This document shows positions 1 through 6,237 of a DNA stretch of 7,464 nt, piece by piece (the stretch's first letter is position 1; each line of letters starts with the position of its first letter). The notes beneath the pieces were generated by a model. It had not been told where the DNA came from, made no database searches, and was given only the letters and a program-made list of their open reading frames with translations. A program made the translations under genes and the position numbers. This DNA comes from Sporomusa sp. (GTDB lineage: Bacteria; Bacillota_C; Negativicutes; Sporomusales; Sporomusaceae). Where the stretch lies: NCBI GenBank assembly GCA_029256645.1, contig JAQSXM010000159.1, forward strand, positions 1-7,464, read 5' to 3'.

Positions 1-75
1 TATTGTATTTGAAAATTTGGAAGTTACAAAAGGCAGAGAATGGTGAAAATAGATGAAAATCAAGCAGGAAAAATT

Positions 76-114
76 ACTGTTGTTGTACGGTAACAACAGT
101 CACCAGTTTTTTTT
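76..114 (+). terminator. Terminator-like hairpin with T8 tract
   Basis: A perfect 9-bp stem, ACTGTTGTT (76-84) with AACAACAGT (92-100), encloses a 7-base loop. A run of eight T follows at 107-114. This looks like a Rho-independent terminator for a gene lying left of the window. The oddity is the six-base gap (CACCAG) between the stem and the T run; canonical terminators have the T run directly after the stem. The stem is also only moderately G+C-rich. Confidence 0.5.
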
Positions 115-280
115 GTACTCTAGTCCACTAGTATTAGCACAGAAAGTATTGTAGAATTATGTATGAATTTGAAATAATATGCGGGATTTTGATTGTTAAT
201 GAAAAAGCTACTTTATCATATATGTGCAAAATAAGAAGAGAATTTACAATAGGCGGGTTGAAACTCACTCGGAATAATTA

Positions 281-313
281 AGTACCTGGCTTGTTGTATA
301 TAAGTTAGGTACT
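281..313 (+). other. 12-bp hairpin in the leader of the HD-GYP gene
   Basis: AGTACCTGGCTT (281-292) pairs with AAGTTAGGTACT (302-313) through ten Watson-Crick and two G-U pairs around a 9-base loop. The outer seven base pairs are perfect. The stem is followed by ATTTTATTT (314-322), and the HD-GYP ribosome binding site (326-332) comes only 12 bases after the stem. It could be a weak intrinsic terminator or attenuator, a structure affecting translation, or a DNA operator palindrome. The sequence does not distinguish these. Confidence 0.5.
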
Positions 314-336
314 ATTTTATTTGAACGGAGGAACAG

Positions 337-1392
337 ATGTTTCCGAACCAACACTTATTACGGGTAGAAGAGCTTAAGCCAGGCATGGTAGTTGCACAAC
401 CGGTTATATCTGATACAGGGCAAGTACTGTTGGAACGGGGTATATTTCTTACAGAGGAGTTAATTGAGAGTCTTAGCAACTGGCGGGTAATAAATGTGAG
501 CATAGTGCTTCCCTATAAAAGCTTATCTTCACAGTGCGGGTTTTTTAGCATCTATAAAGATACCCTCGAGTCAGTAGAAAAAACTTTTAAAAAAGTCAGG
601 GCTTTTAAAGAAGTGCCAATTGCAGAGTGTAAAGAGCTGGTTGAAAACTATATTGAACTTATTATCAACATTGTAGGTGTCATCGATGATTTGCATAATG
701 TTAAGTCTCATAATGAATATACGTTTAAACACTCGCTCAATGTAGCAATAATTGCTGGGATTATTGGCAAATGGATTGGATTTACAGGTCAGAAATTGAA
801 AGATATCATATTAGCCGGGTTGCTGCACGATATTGGTAAAGTATTAATTCCTGAAGACATACTGGATAAACCCGGAAAGCTTACACCGGAAGAGATGGCC
901 ATTATCAGAACCCATCCTACTCACGGTTATCATCTATTGGACGACTGTCTAGAGATAGCGGAAGAAGTAAAATTAGGAATACTGCAGCATCATGAACGGG
1001 AAGATGGCACTGGTTATCCCCTGGGCTCATCCCAGGGAAACATCCATATCTATGCTAAAATTGTAGCAATTGCCGATATTTACGACGCAATGAGTACCGA
1101 ACGGGTCTACCGGAAAAAGATTCCACCCTTTACTGTTGTCGAGAATATTCTTGACCAGATGTATGATAAGCTTGATCCGCACATCTGTCTGGTATTTTTG
1201 GCACACATCCGTGGATTTTTACTTGGCAGCTCGGTGTTGTTAAATGATGGCAGTAAGGCCAAAGTAGTATTGCTAAATGGGCTGTTACGGGTAAGGCCTG
1301 TGGTTCAGTTAGAAAGTGGTGATTTAATTGACCTAGATAGAGAAAGGAAATTTGAGGTTGTTACAGTACTGGATGAAGTAAACGCGGGATAA
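337..1392 (+). CDS. HD-GYP domain cyclic-di-GMP phosphodiesterase
   Basis: A 351-residue cytoplasmic protein of the HD-GYP family, which hydrolyses the second messenger c-di-GMP. Residues about 6-58 form the small N-terminal module common in Firmicute HD-GYP proteins (LKPGMVVAQPV, then LLERGIFLTEELIE). The HD-GYP core spans about 125-285. Visible metal and catalytic motifs are H132, H164-D165 in HDIGK, H193, H218-H219 in HHE, DGTGYP at 223-228 and D247 in ADIYDAM. All are intact, so the enzyme should be active. A C-terminal beta-rich tail (about 290-345, LLNDGSKAKVVLLN) is also typical. There is no transmembrane segment and no receiver domain, so the input signal is unknown. The ATG has a strong CGGAGGAA site at 326-332, which fixes the start. 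The next element is a c-di-GMP riboswitch controlling a chemoreceptor, so the product probably tunes that switch. The family call is very secure; cleavage to pGpG versus GMP cannot be read from the sequence. Confidence 0.95.
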   Translation: MFPNQHLLRVEELKPGMVVAQPVISDTGQVLLERGIFLTEELIESLSNWRVINVSIVLPYKSLSSQCGFFSIYKDTLESVEKTFKKVRAFKEVPIAECKELVENYIELIINIVGVIDDLHNVKSHNEYTFKHSLNVAIIAGIIGKWIGFTGQKLKDIILAGLLHDIGKVLIPEDILDKPGKLTPEEMAIIRTHPTHGYHLLDDCLEIAEEVKLGILQHHEREDGTGYPLGSSQGNIHIYAKIVAIADIYDAMSTERVYRKKIPPFTVVENILDQMYDKLDPHICLVFLAHIRGFLLGSSVLLNDGSKAKVVLLNGLLRVRPVVQLESGDLIDLDRERKFEVVTVLDEVNAG

Positions 1393-1408
1393 GCAATAAG
1401 AGAGATTC

Positions 1409-1510
1409 CATTCAATAAAAGAATATTGGCAAACTTGCTGAAAGGTAAGGACGCAAAGCCATGGGTCTAATGAATGTACATTCTATGATTGCCAGGTTGC
1501 TATTGAACTA
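1409..1510 (+). ncRNA. Cyclic-di-GMP-I (GEMM) riboswitch aptamer
   Basis: The conserved GEMM core is plain: GGCAAAC (1428-1434), then a hairpin CTTGCT/GGTAAG capped by the GAAA tetraloop (1440-1443). The signature GGACGCAAAGCC follows (1449-1460), then GGGTCTAA (1463-1470), a second hairpin with perfect arms GAATG/CATTC (1472-1483), and the closing GCCAGGTTGC (1491-1500). A P1-like closing helix can form between TTCAATA (1411-1417) and TATTGAA (1501-1507), extended by GCAA/TTGC pairs. The GAAA tetraloop and its receptor region are the tertiary contact known for this class. The aptamer lies between the HD-GYP gene and the chemoreceptor gene, starting within 20 bases of the HD-GYP stop. It is followed by an intrinsic terminator, so control is probably by transcription termination. 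Confidence 0.93.
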
Positions 1511-1520
1511 ACGGAAGTAT

Positions 1521-1557
1521 TCGTCAGCCTTGGCAACAGGCATATGACGATTTTTTT
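1521..1557 (+). terminator. Riboswitch expression-platform terminator
   Basis: TCGTCA-GCCT (1521-1530) pairs with AGGC (1538-1541) and TGACGA (1545-1550), leaving a 3-base bulge and the loop TGGCAAC. Seven T follow at 1551-1557. A competing antiterminator is visible. The aptamer's 3' strand TGCC (1490-1493) and GTTGC (1496-1500) can pair with GGCA (1539-1542) and GCAAC (1533-1537), which takes up the loop and part of the 3' arm. Because that strand is part of the folded aptamer, ligand binding should release the terminator. This suggests an OFF switch for the downstream chemoreceptor; the direction is inferred. Confidence 0.85.
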
Positions 1558-1562
1558 ATTTG

Positions 1563-1596
1563 TAAGCACATATGGTTGGGCTATTATCTGTGCTTA
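1563..1596 (+). repeat. Inverted repeat / hairpin before the chemoreceptor RBS
   Basis: A perfect 8-bp inverted repeat, TAAGCACA (1563-1570) and TGTGCTTA (1589-1596), has an 18-base loop. It lies between the riboswitch terminator and the ribosome binding site of the chemoreceptor gene. There is no T run after it, so it is not a terminator. It could stabilise the 5' end of the read-through mRNA or bind a protein; its function is unknown. Confidence 0.5.
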
Positions 1597-1633
1597 CTCA
1601 ATATTTGAAAATTAATAAAAGGAGCTTCCAGAA

Positions 1634-3667
1634 GTGAAAATAAAAAAAATTCAGACACACCTGCTGCTTATCTTGTTGCCACTGGTATTAGTATCCTTAA
1701 GCGTGCTAGCCGGGGTTAGCTATTATCTCTCAAATAAATCATTAACAGAGAGCGTTGACGAAACGGCTATGGCGGTGGGAACTGACTATGCTAATCGTGT
1801 GCAGGGTGACATAGAACTCTTAATCTCTCAACTGGAAGGCCTGGCTAGTGTTCAGGGCGTTAGTGCAGGGGCTGATAAGATTCAGATTGCCCGGGACTTG
1901 GCGGAGTTCCAACAGCGAATTAAGAGTTTTGATGCTGTTATTTTTATTCTGCCGGACGGAGCAGGTATTTCTGGTACTGGCGCTGCAGCTTCCTATGGTG
2001 AACGTGATTATTTTAAAAAGGTTATTGCAACAAAGAAATCCGTTGTTTCAGATCCCTTGATATCGAAGGCAACCGGGAAGCTAGCCGTTGTCTTGGCTGT
2101 ACCGGTCACGAATAATGGTCAATTAACCGGCGTACTTGTCGGAACATTTTCAATGGAGAGATTGTCATCCATGATTAGGGATCTACATTTCCTGGACACT
2201 GGCTATGGTCAGCTTAGCGATGATTCAGGGCTGATTATCGCCCATCCCAAACGCCCTGAACTTGCAGGTGCACTGAACCTGGCTGAGAAGAAAATAAATC
2301 CCGAACTTAAGCTAGAGCAGACTGAACTTGATGATCGTCTGATAAACTTGTTTAAGGAGGCTGCTCATTCAGGGAAACAGGCCCGGGGGGTATATCGCTT
2401 TAATGACAATGTGGAGAGGGTCGGCGTATCCACGCCGGTTGCTTTACCTGGCGGTCAACGCTGGGTAATGATGGTGGCGGCCCCGGAGGCTGAAGCTACC
2501 CGGGCAACAAATACCCTGGCGAGAACCATGCTGATTATTTCAATTGTGTGTTTACTTATTGCGACAGCAGGTATTATCATGATCGCAGAATATATTGCCA
2601 GACCAATTTCACTGATTCGGGACGAATGCCTGCTACTAGCTCAGGGCGATTTACGGGAGCGTGAGGCTAAGATTTTCTCCGAAAACGAGATTGGCCAACT
2701 GGCCAAAGGCTTTCGGGAGATGCGGGAGAACTTACGCGAGCTTGTCGCCAGGGTACACTCTCAATCTGAGCAATTAGCTGCTTCGAGTGAAGAGTTGACG
2801 GCCAGTGCCGATCAATCGGCACAAGCCGCCAACCAAGTTGCAATTTCCATTACTGATGTGGCAACAGGGGCGGGTGAACAACTAGCTGCAGCAACTGAAG
2901 CCGCAGCGGTGGTTGAAACAATGTCGGCCAGTATTCAGCAGGTTGCGACTACGACCAGTGGGGTAGCCGGGCAATCAGCGCAGGCTGCCAGTAAAGCTGA
3001 TGAGGGCAATACCTCTGTAAATAAAGCTGTGCATCAAATGCATCAAATTGAAGAGACTGTCAATAGTTCGGCCAAGGTAGTCGCTCAATTGGGTGAACGG
3101 TCAAAGGAAATCGGTCAGATTGTTGCAACCATCTCCGGTATTGCCGGGCAAACTAATTTATTAGCGCTCAACGCGGCTATTGAGGCTGCACGGGCGGGCG
3201 AACAGGGACGAGGTTTCGCAGTTGTGGCAGAAGAAGTACGCAAGCTTGCTGAGCAATCTCAGGAAGCTACTAAGCAGATATCATCCTTGATCGGTGGGAT
3301 TCAGGGCGATACCGAAAAAGCGGTACAGGCAATGGACGCGGGTACCAGGGAAGTCAAATTGGGAGCAGCAGTGGTCAATGCTGCTGGACAAGCTTTTCAG
3401 GAAATCGTGGTATTGGTCACGCAAGTGTCGGAGCAAGTGAAGGAAATCTCTGTCGCTATTGATCAGATGACTATTGGCAGTCAAAAGATTGTTAGTTCGG
3501 TGACGCGAATCGACAGCCTGAGTAAAAAGGCGGCTGGAGAAGCCCAGACAGTATCTGCGGCTACTGAGGAGCAGTCGGCAACTATGGAAGAGATCGCCTC
3601 CTCCAGCCAGAGTCTTGCCCATTTGGCTACAGACCTTCAGGAAGCTGTTAGGAGGTTTCGCGTGTAA
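1634..3667 (+). CDS. Methyl-accepting chemotaxis protein, dCache-HAMP-MCP type
   Basis: A 677-residue transmembrane chemoreceptor that signals to the CheA/CheW array and biases the flagellar motor. In order: TM1 about 9-32; an extracytoplasmic double-Cache sensor about 35-285 (ERDYFK at 123-128, [12 protein letters not shown] at 138-149, second lobe with [10 protein letters not shown] at 196-205); TM2 about 298-320; HAMP about 320-375; and a long helical signalling domain. The hairpin tip that contacts CheA/CheW is the strongly conserved block [18 protein letters not shown] (505-522) followed by [15 protein letters not shown]. The tail ends in FRV with no CheR-binding pentapeptide. The start is GTG, supported by AAAAGGAG at 1617-1624 with a 9-base spacer. 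Expression is gated by the c-di-GMP-I riboswitch and terminator directly upstream. Dicarboxylate, amino-acid or other small ligands are all possible for the sensor; none can be assigned here. Confidence 0.95.
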   Translation: MKIKKIQTHLLLILLPLVLVSLSVLAGVSYYLSNKSLTESVDETAMAVGTDYANRVQGDIELLISQLEGLASVQGVSAGADKIQIARDLAEFQQRIKSFDAVIFILPDGAGISGTGAAASYGERDYFKKVIATKKSVVSDPLISKATGKLAVVLAVPVTNNGQLTGVLVGTFSMERLSSMIRDLHFLDTGYGQLSDDSGLIIAHPKRPELAGALNLAEKKINPELKLEQTELDDRLINLFKEAAHSGKQARGVYRFNDNVERVGVSTPVALPGGQRWVMMVAAPEAEATRATNTLARTMLIISIVCLLIATAGIIMIAEYIARPISLIRDECLLLAQGDLREREAKIFSENEIGQLAKGFREMRENLRELVARVHSQSEQLAASSEELTASADQSAQAANQVAISITDVATGAGEQLAAATEAAAVVETMSASIQQVATTTSGVAGQSAQAASKADEGNTSVNKAVHQMHQIEETVNSSAKVVAQLGERSKEIGQIVATISGIAGQTNLLALNAAIEAARAGEQGRGFAVVAEEVRKLAEQSQEATKQISSLIGGIQGDTEKAVQAMDAGTREVKLGAAVVNAAGQAFQEIVVLVTQVSEQVKEISVAIDQMTIGSQKIVSSVTRIDSLSKKAAGEAQTVSAATEEQSATMEEIASSSQSLAHLATDLQEAVRRFRV

Positions 3668-3704
3668 CATAAACCGGATAGCGCTCGTGCGTGTGCTTCT
3701 AAAT

Positions 3705-3733
3705 TTGACATGGATCAATCAGTCTGTTAAAAT
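3705..3733 (+). promoter_or_regulatory. Sigma-A promoter of the SGNH hydrolase gene
   Basis: A perfect -35 TTGACA (3705-3710), a 17-base spacer and a -10 TAAAAT (3728-3733) match the housekeeping consensus at 11 of 12 positions. Transcription should start near 3740. That leaves a leader of about 95 bases before the ATG at 3836. Confidence 0.8.
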
Positions 3734-3743
3734 TAACATTAAA

Positions 3744-3764
3744 ATATGATAATCATTATCATAT
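3744..3764. promoter_or_regulatory. Fur box (perfect 7-1-7 palindrome)
   Basis: TGATAAT-C-ATTATCA (3747-3761) is an exact match to the 7-1-7 Fur operator known from Bacillus. The dyad extends to 10-bp arms over 3744-3764. It begins 13 bases after the -10 hexamer and so overlaps or follows the predicted start site, a standard repressor position. The SGNH hydrolase gene is therefore expected to be repressed by Fe(II)-Fur and induced by iron limitation. The related regulators Zur and PerR bind similar boxes, so metal identity is inferred from the match to the Fur form. Confidence 0.8.
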
Positions 3765-3835
3765 AATTGGCTAGGTGTTAAAGTATGACTGTAATACATA
3801 TCAAATCGAAATACATTGCAAGGTAGGTAATCCCA

Positions 3836-5188
3836 ATGACACGTTCAGAGCGTAACCGACTGTCACGCCAGCATAATACTGGTTTTGGACAGAAGGGTGT
3901 TTTTATATTCAAAACCGTTATTATTATGATGTTTTTAGTGCTATTGTCCCCTTTTCTTCAATCAGCTATCTCCGGACCTAGCACCTCCCAAGCTCATTCC
4001 GGAGAGTTCAATGGCAAAAAGGTACGGTTAGTATGGGACGCGATCCCGGATGCAGTAGCATATCAGATTGTGTTCAGGGATAAGCAAGAACAGGTGGAAA
4101 ACGAGGATAGTCTTGTAGACAGTACTCTCTATAGGGAAATATATACTCCCGGTGTTGAGTTGGACACAGCGCTTTTTCCTAAAGGGAAGTCAGTTTGGTG
4201 GCAGGTCAGGGCCTTGAATTTAGACCGGGAACCGATTTCCCGGTTTACTGAACCTAAGGATTTAACAGCAGGTGAGGTTGATCCAACATCACCCTATATT
4301 ACCGCTCATTTAGATACTTTAACCAGGCTTCCTTTATATCCTACCTATGCCTGGATACCGGTGCTGAATGCAGATGCCTATGAGGTGCAGATCTTTTCCG
4401 GACAAGTTCATCCTGGTAACCTTAAAAAAAGTTATGTCATAAAGGGCTCGTCGTCATTTGATTGTTATGACAATGACGCGTTTACAACAGAAGGAAAATA
4501 TTGGTGGCGGGTTGTTGCTCTGGATGCCAAAGGGCAGCAGCTGGGAGAATGGTCAAAGGCGCAACCCTTTACAGTGCAACTGGCGGGGAATGTGGTGGCC
4601 GCATTGGGTGACAGCGTTACCCATGGTGGTGGGGCGATTTCTAATCCACCAAGTGATCTGGTCTACGATTGGACAAGTTTTGTAGGATTTCCGGTAAAAA
4701 ATTTAGGCCGGAGTGGTGATACAACCAGCTCTATCTCTGAGCGGTTTGATAATGATGTATTGCCATTTAATCCTAAAATACTTGTGATCATGGGGGGAGT
4801 TAATGATATTCGCGGCGGAACCCCGGCGTCAGAAGTAATTGATAACCTGAGCCAAATTAGGCAAAAGTGTCAGGATAACAAGATTATCCCTGTATTTCTG
4901 ACACTTACTCCTGTAAACCCGGCGCTGATAAAACGTGCTTTTAACGAGGATACAAGCCCAGAGTGGCAGGATGAGTGGCTGCAAGTCAACGAATGGGTCA
5001 AAGCCCAACCCTACCATATAGATATTGCGCCAATATTTATGACGGCTGACGGGGTTATGCCTGCTTACTATGCTACCGATGGATTACATCCCGACAGCAA
5101 GGGCAAGGCCTTGATTGGACAGTCTGTTGGTGAATTTCTACGACAAACGTTTGGTGGATATGTTAATAAATGTAAAACAGCCCTCTAA
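3836..5188 (+). CDS. Exported SGNH/GDSL-family hydrolase with two Fn3-like modules
   Basis: A 450-residue protein with a basic N-terminus and a hydrophobic segment at about 22-45 (signal peptide or signal anchor), so it acts outside the membrane. Two beta-sandwich repeats resembling fibronectin III modules follow, about 57-145 and 150-248. Each has a W-x-x-(I/V)-x-x-A-x-x-Y core and a WW-Q/R-V strand. The C-terminal SGNH domain (about 252-440) has all four blocks: GDS with nucleophile S260, G291 in NLGRSGD, N323 in GGVND, and D415/H418 in DGLHP. It should therefore be a catalytically competent esterase, lipase or acetyl-hydrolase. The ATG has only a moderate AAGGTAGG site (3820-3827). The gene stands alone, with a strong sigma-A promoter and a Fur box upstream, a terminator directly after, and a convergent neighbour. 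The substrate is unknown. Iron control makes a role on a ferric ligand, or in envelope remodelling under iron limitation, conceivable but unproven. Confidence 0.88.
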   Translation: MTRSERNRLSRQHNTGFGQKGVFIFKTVIIMMFLVLLSPFLQSAISGPSTSQAHSGEFNGKKVRLVWDAIPDAVAYQIVFRDKQEQVENEDSLVDSTLYREIYTPGVELDTALFPKGKSVWWQVRALNLDREPISRFTEPKDLTAGEVDPTSPYITAHLDTLTRLPLYPTYAWIPVLNADAYEVQIFSGQVHPGNLKKSYVIKGSSSFDCYDNDAFTTEGKYWWRVVALDAKGQQLGEWSKAQPFTVQLAGNVVAALGDSVTHGGGAISNPPSDLVYDWTSFVGFPVKNLGRSGDTTSSISERFDNDVLPFNPKILVIMGGVNDIRGGTPASEVIDNLSQIRQKCQDNKIIPVFLTLTPVNPALIKRAFNEDTSPEWQDEWLQVNEWVKAQPYHIDIAPIFMTADGVMPAYYATDGLHPDSKGKALIGQSVGEFLRQTFGGYVNKCKTAL

Positions 5189-5204
5189 TGCGGGCTGTTT
5201 TTTT
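5174..5204. terminator. Bidirectional intrinsic terminator between convergent genes
   Basis: AAACAGCCC (5175-5183) pairs perfectly with GGGCTGTTT (5192-5200) around an 8-base loop. T7 (5198-5204) follows on the plus strand. On the minus strand the same stem is followed by TTTTACATTT. It therefore ends both the SGNH hydrolase and the LysR transcripts. The hydrolase stop codon TAA (5186-5188) lies inside the loop, and its last codons form the left arm. Confidence 0.88.
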
Positions 5205-5213
5205 ATCACCTAT

Positions 5214-6098
5214 TCACTGCAGGAGATGTTTTCTGGCAAAGCTGAGCCACAATTGGGCGGCATGAGATAAATGACGTCCTTTTTTCCATATCACAGATAA
5301 TCTATGCCATATTTGCGGACAAACCAACGGGATAGCTGTAATTGCTTTAGTATCAAGCTCTGAACATAGTTTGCTGGCTAGAAAGGCAATACCCAGGTTG
5401 GCTACTACGGTTTGAACCATAAGGTCTCGCTGTGAGGTTTCAAATATAATCCGTGGCTGAAACCCCGCAATCTTGCAGTTACTGATAATCTCGTCATGCA
5501 GGCTAAAGTCGTCACGGTAAATGACAAATGATTCATTTGCGAGAGCGGATAAAGTAAGTTCACTGTTGGCACTTAGTGGATGCTGGACATTAATGATAAC
5601 GTTGAGCGGATCATTGGTAAGTGAAAAAAACTCGTGGACTGTAACATCAGGTACGCTGCAAATGATGCCAAAGTCCAGGGTGCCTTCTTGAATGGCCAGC
5701 TCTATTTTCTTGGACCCATATTCGTATAATTCAATATCAATTTGTGGATATTTATTTCTAAATTCACCAAGTAATTGAGCAAAGACGGTAGCTTCGGTGA
5801 TAGGGGGCAGGCCGATAACTATTTTCCCTCTTTCTAATTTGAACTCGCTTTCAAACTCACTGGTCAGGTTATCAAACAAGGAGACTACTTGCTGCGCTTT
5901 CTCAAAGAAGATAATACCGGCATCTGTTAGTTGCACCGATTTGGAATTGCGATTAAGCAAGGCAACCCCTAATTCAACCTCTAAGTCTTTGACCATTTTG
6001 CTAATTGCAGATTGTGATATATGGTTTATGTTGGCTGCTTTACTGAAATTTTTCTGACGTGCGACCTCGACAAAGTATTTTAGATGGTGAATATCCAT
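5214..6098 (-). CDS. LysR-family transcriptional regulator, CidR/YwbI-like
   Basis: A 294-residue DNA-binding regulator. The N-terminal winged helix-turn-helix covers residues 1-60 (starting MDIHHLKYFVEVARQ, with FSKAANINHISQSAISKMV as the HTH), followed by a linker helix. The periplasmic-binding-protein-like effector domain spans about 88-290 (RGKIVIGLPPITEA at its start). I choose the start at 6098 and not the ATG at 6116, because AAGGGGG (6111-6105 on the minus strand) sits six bases before it and no ribosome site precedes the upstream ATG. The conserved LysR N-terminus also begins there. The gene is divergent from the cidA/cidB-like pair, the arrangement seen with CidR (YwbI) in Bacillus and Staphylococcus, so it probably activates that pair in response to a small carboxylate such as acetate or pyruvate. 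The target is inferred from context; the effector is unknown. Confidence 0.9.
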   Translation of the reverse strand: MDIHHLKYFVEVARQKNFSKAANINHISQSAISKMVKDLEVELGVALLNRNSKSVQLTDAGIIFFEKAQQVVSLFDNLTSEFESEFKLERGKIVIGLPPITEATVFAQLLGEFRNKYPQIDIELYEYGSKKIELAIQEGTLDFGIICSVPDVTVHEFFSLTNDPLNVIINVQHPLSANSELTLSALANESFVIYRDDFSLHDEIISNCKIAGFQPRIIFETSQRDLMVQTVVANLGIAFLASKLCSELDTKAITAIPLVCPQIWHRLSVIWKKGRHLSHAAQLWLSFARKHLLQ

Positions 6099-6237
6099 AG
6101 AGCACCCCCTTGCCATTAGTATACTATCTAATTTAGTTATAATGAATATCTAAACTATATATTTTACTTATAGTTTGTCTGTATGTAAAATGATATTCAA
6201 CTACAAATTATCTTTTAGCAAGAAAGGTGGGAATAAG
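6099..6237. promoter_or_regulatory. Divergent promoter/operator region between lysR and cidA
   Basis: This 139-base A+T-rich spacer holds several dyads. A perfect inverted repeat AAACTAT-N11-ATAGTTT (6152-6176) is the best LysR-box candidate. A perfect 10-bp palindrome TAGTATACTA lies at 6117-6126, and ATTAG-N8-CTAAT at 6115-6132. For cidA a possible promoter is TTTACT (6163-6168)-17-TAAAAT (6186-6191), whose -35 lies inside the AAACTAT dyad, as expected for LysR activation; TATAAT at 6138-6143 is an alternative -10. For lysR on the minus strand, TTCATT-17-TATACT (the -10 at 6123-6118) is possible and would give a very short leader. Promoter choices are tentative. Confidence 0.55.

Larger units (their letters stand above)
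1..336. other. A+T-rich non-coding region upstream of the HD-GYP gene
   Basis: This stretch holds no convincing gene. It contains two hairpins, listed separately: a terminator-like one at 76-114 and a long one at 281-313. Bases 1-56 could be the last codons of an upstream gene, because two frames run open from the left edge and stop at 44-46 and 54-56, but nothing decides between them. Weak sigma-A-like hexamers exist, such as TTGTAG at 149-154 with AATAAT at 173-178 (18-base spacer). None is good enough to call the HD-GYP promoter with confidence. Confidence 0.6.

Noticed and set aside
53..154. A 33-codon open reading frame at the left edge
   Set aside because: There is no ribosome site before the ATG, it runs through the hairpin and T8 tract, and the predicted peptide has no recognisable pattern.
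1019..1037. Perfect 7-bp G+C-rich hairpin CCCTGGG-N5-CCCAGGG in the HD-GYP gene
   Set aside because: It lies within conserved coding sequence just after the GYP motif and has no T run, so it is probably incidental.
1055..1079. CTAAA ... GCCGATAT resembling a flagellar sigma-D/sigma-28 promoter inside the HD-GYP gene
   Set aside because: The spacer is 12 bases, not about 15, and the GCCGATAT encodes the conserved ADIYDA metal motif, so the match follows from the protein sequence.
3680..3704. Weak stem AGCGC/GTGCT after the MCP stop, considered as a terminator
   Set aside because: It has only five pairs including one G-U, and no real T tract. I see no convincing terminator after the MCP gene.
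6099..6116. Upstream ATG adding six residues to the LysR protein
   Set aside because: It has no Shine-Dalgarno, and the added codons contain the AAGGGGG ribosome site of the start at 6098.
6175..6237. TTG start extending the CidA-like protein by 21 residues
   Set aside because: No ribosome site precedes it, it overlaps the predicted promoter and operator, and the strong site at 6223-6231 points to 6238.
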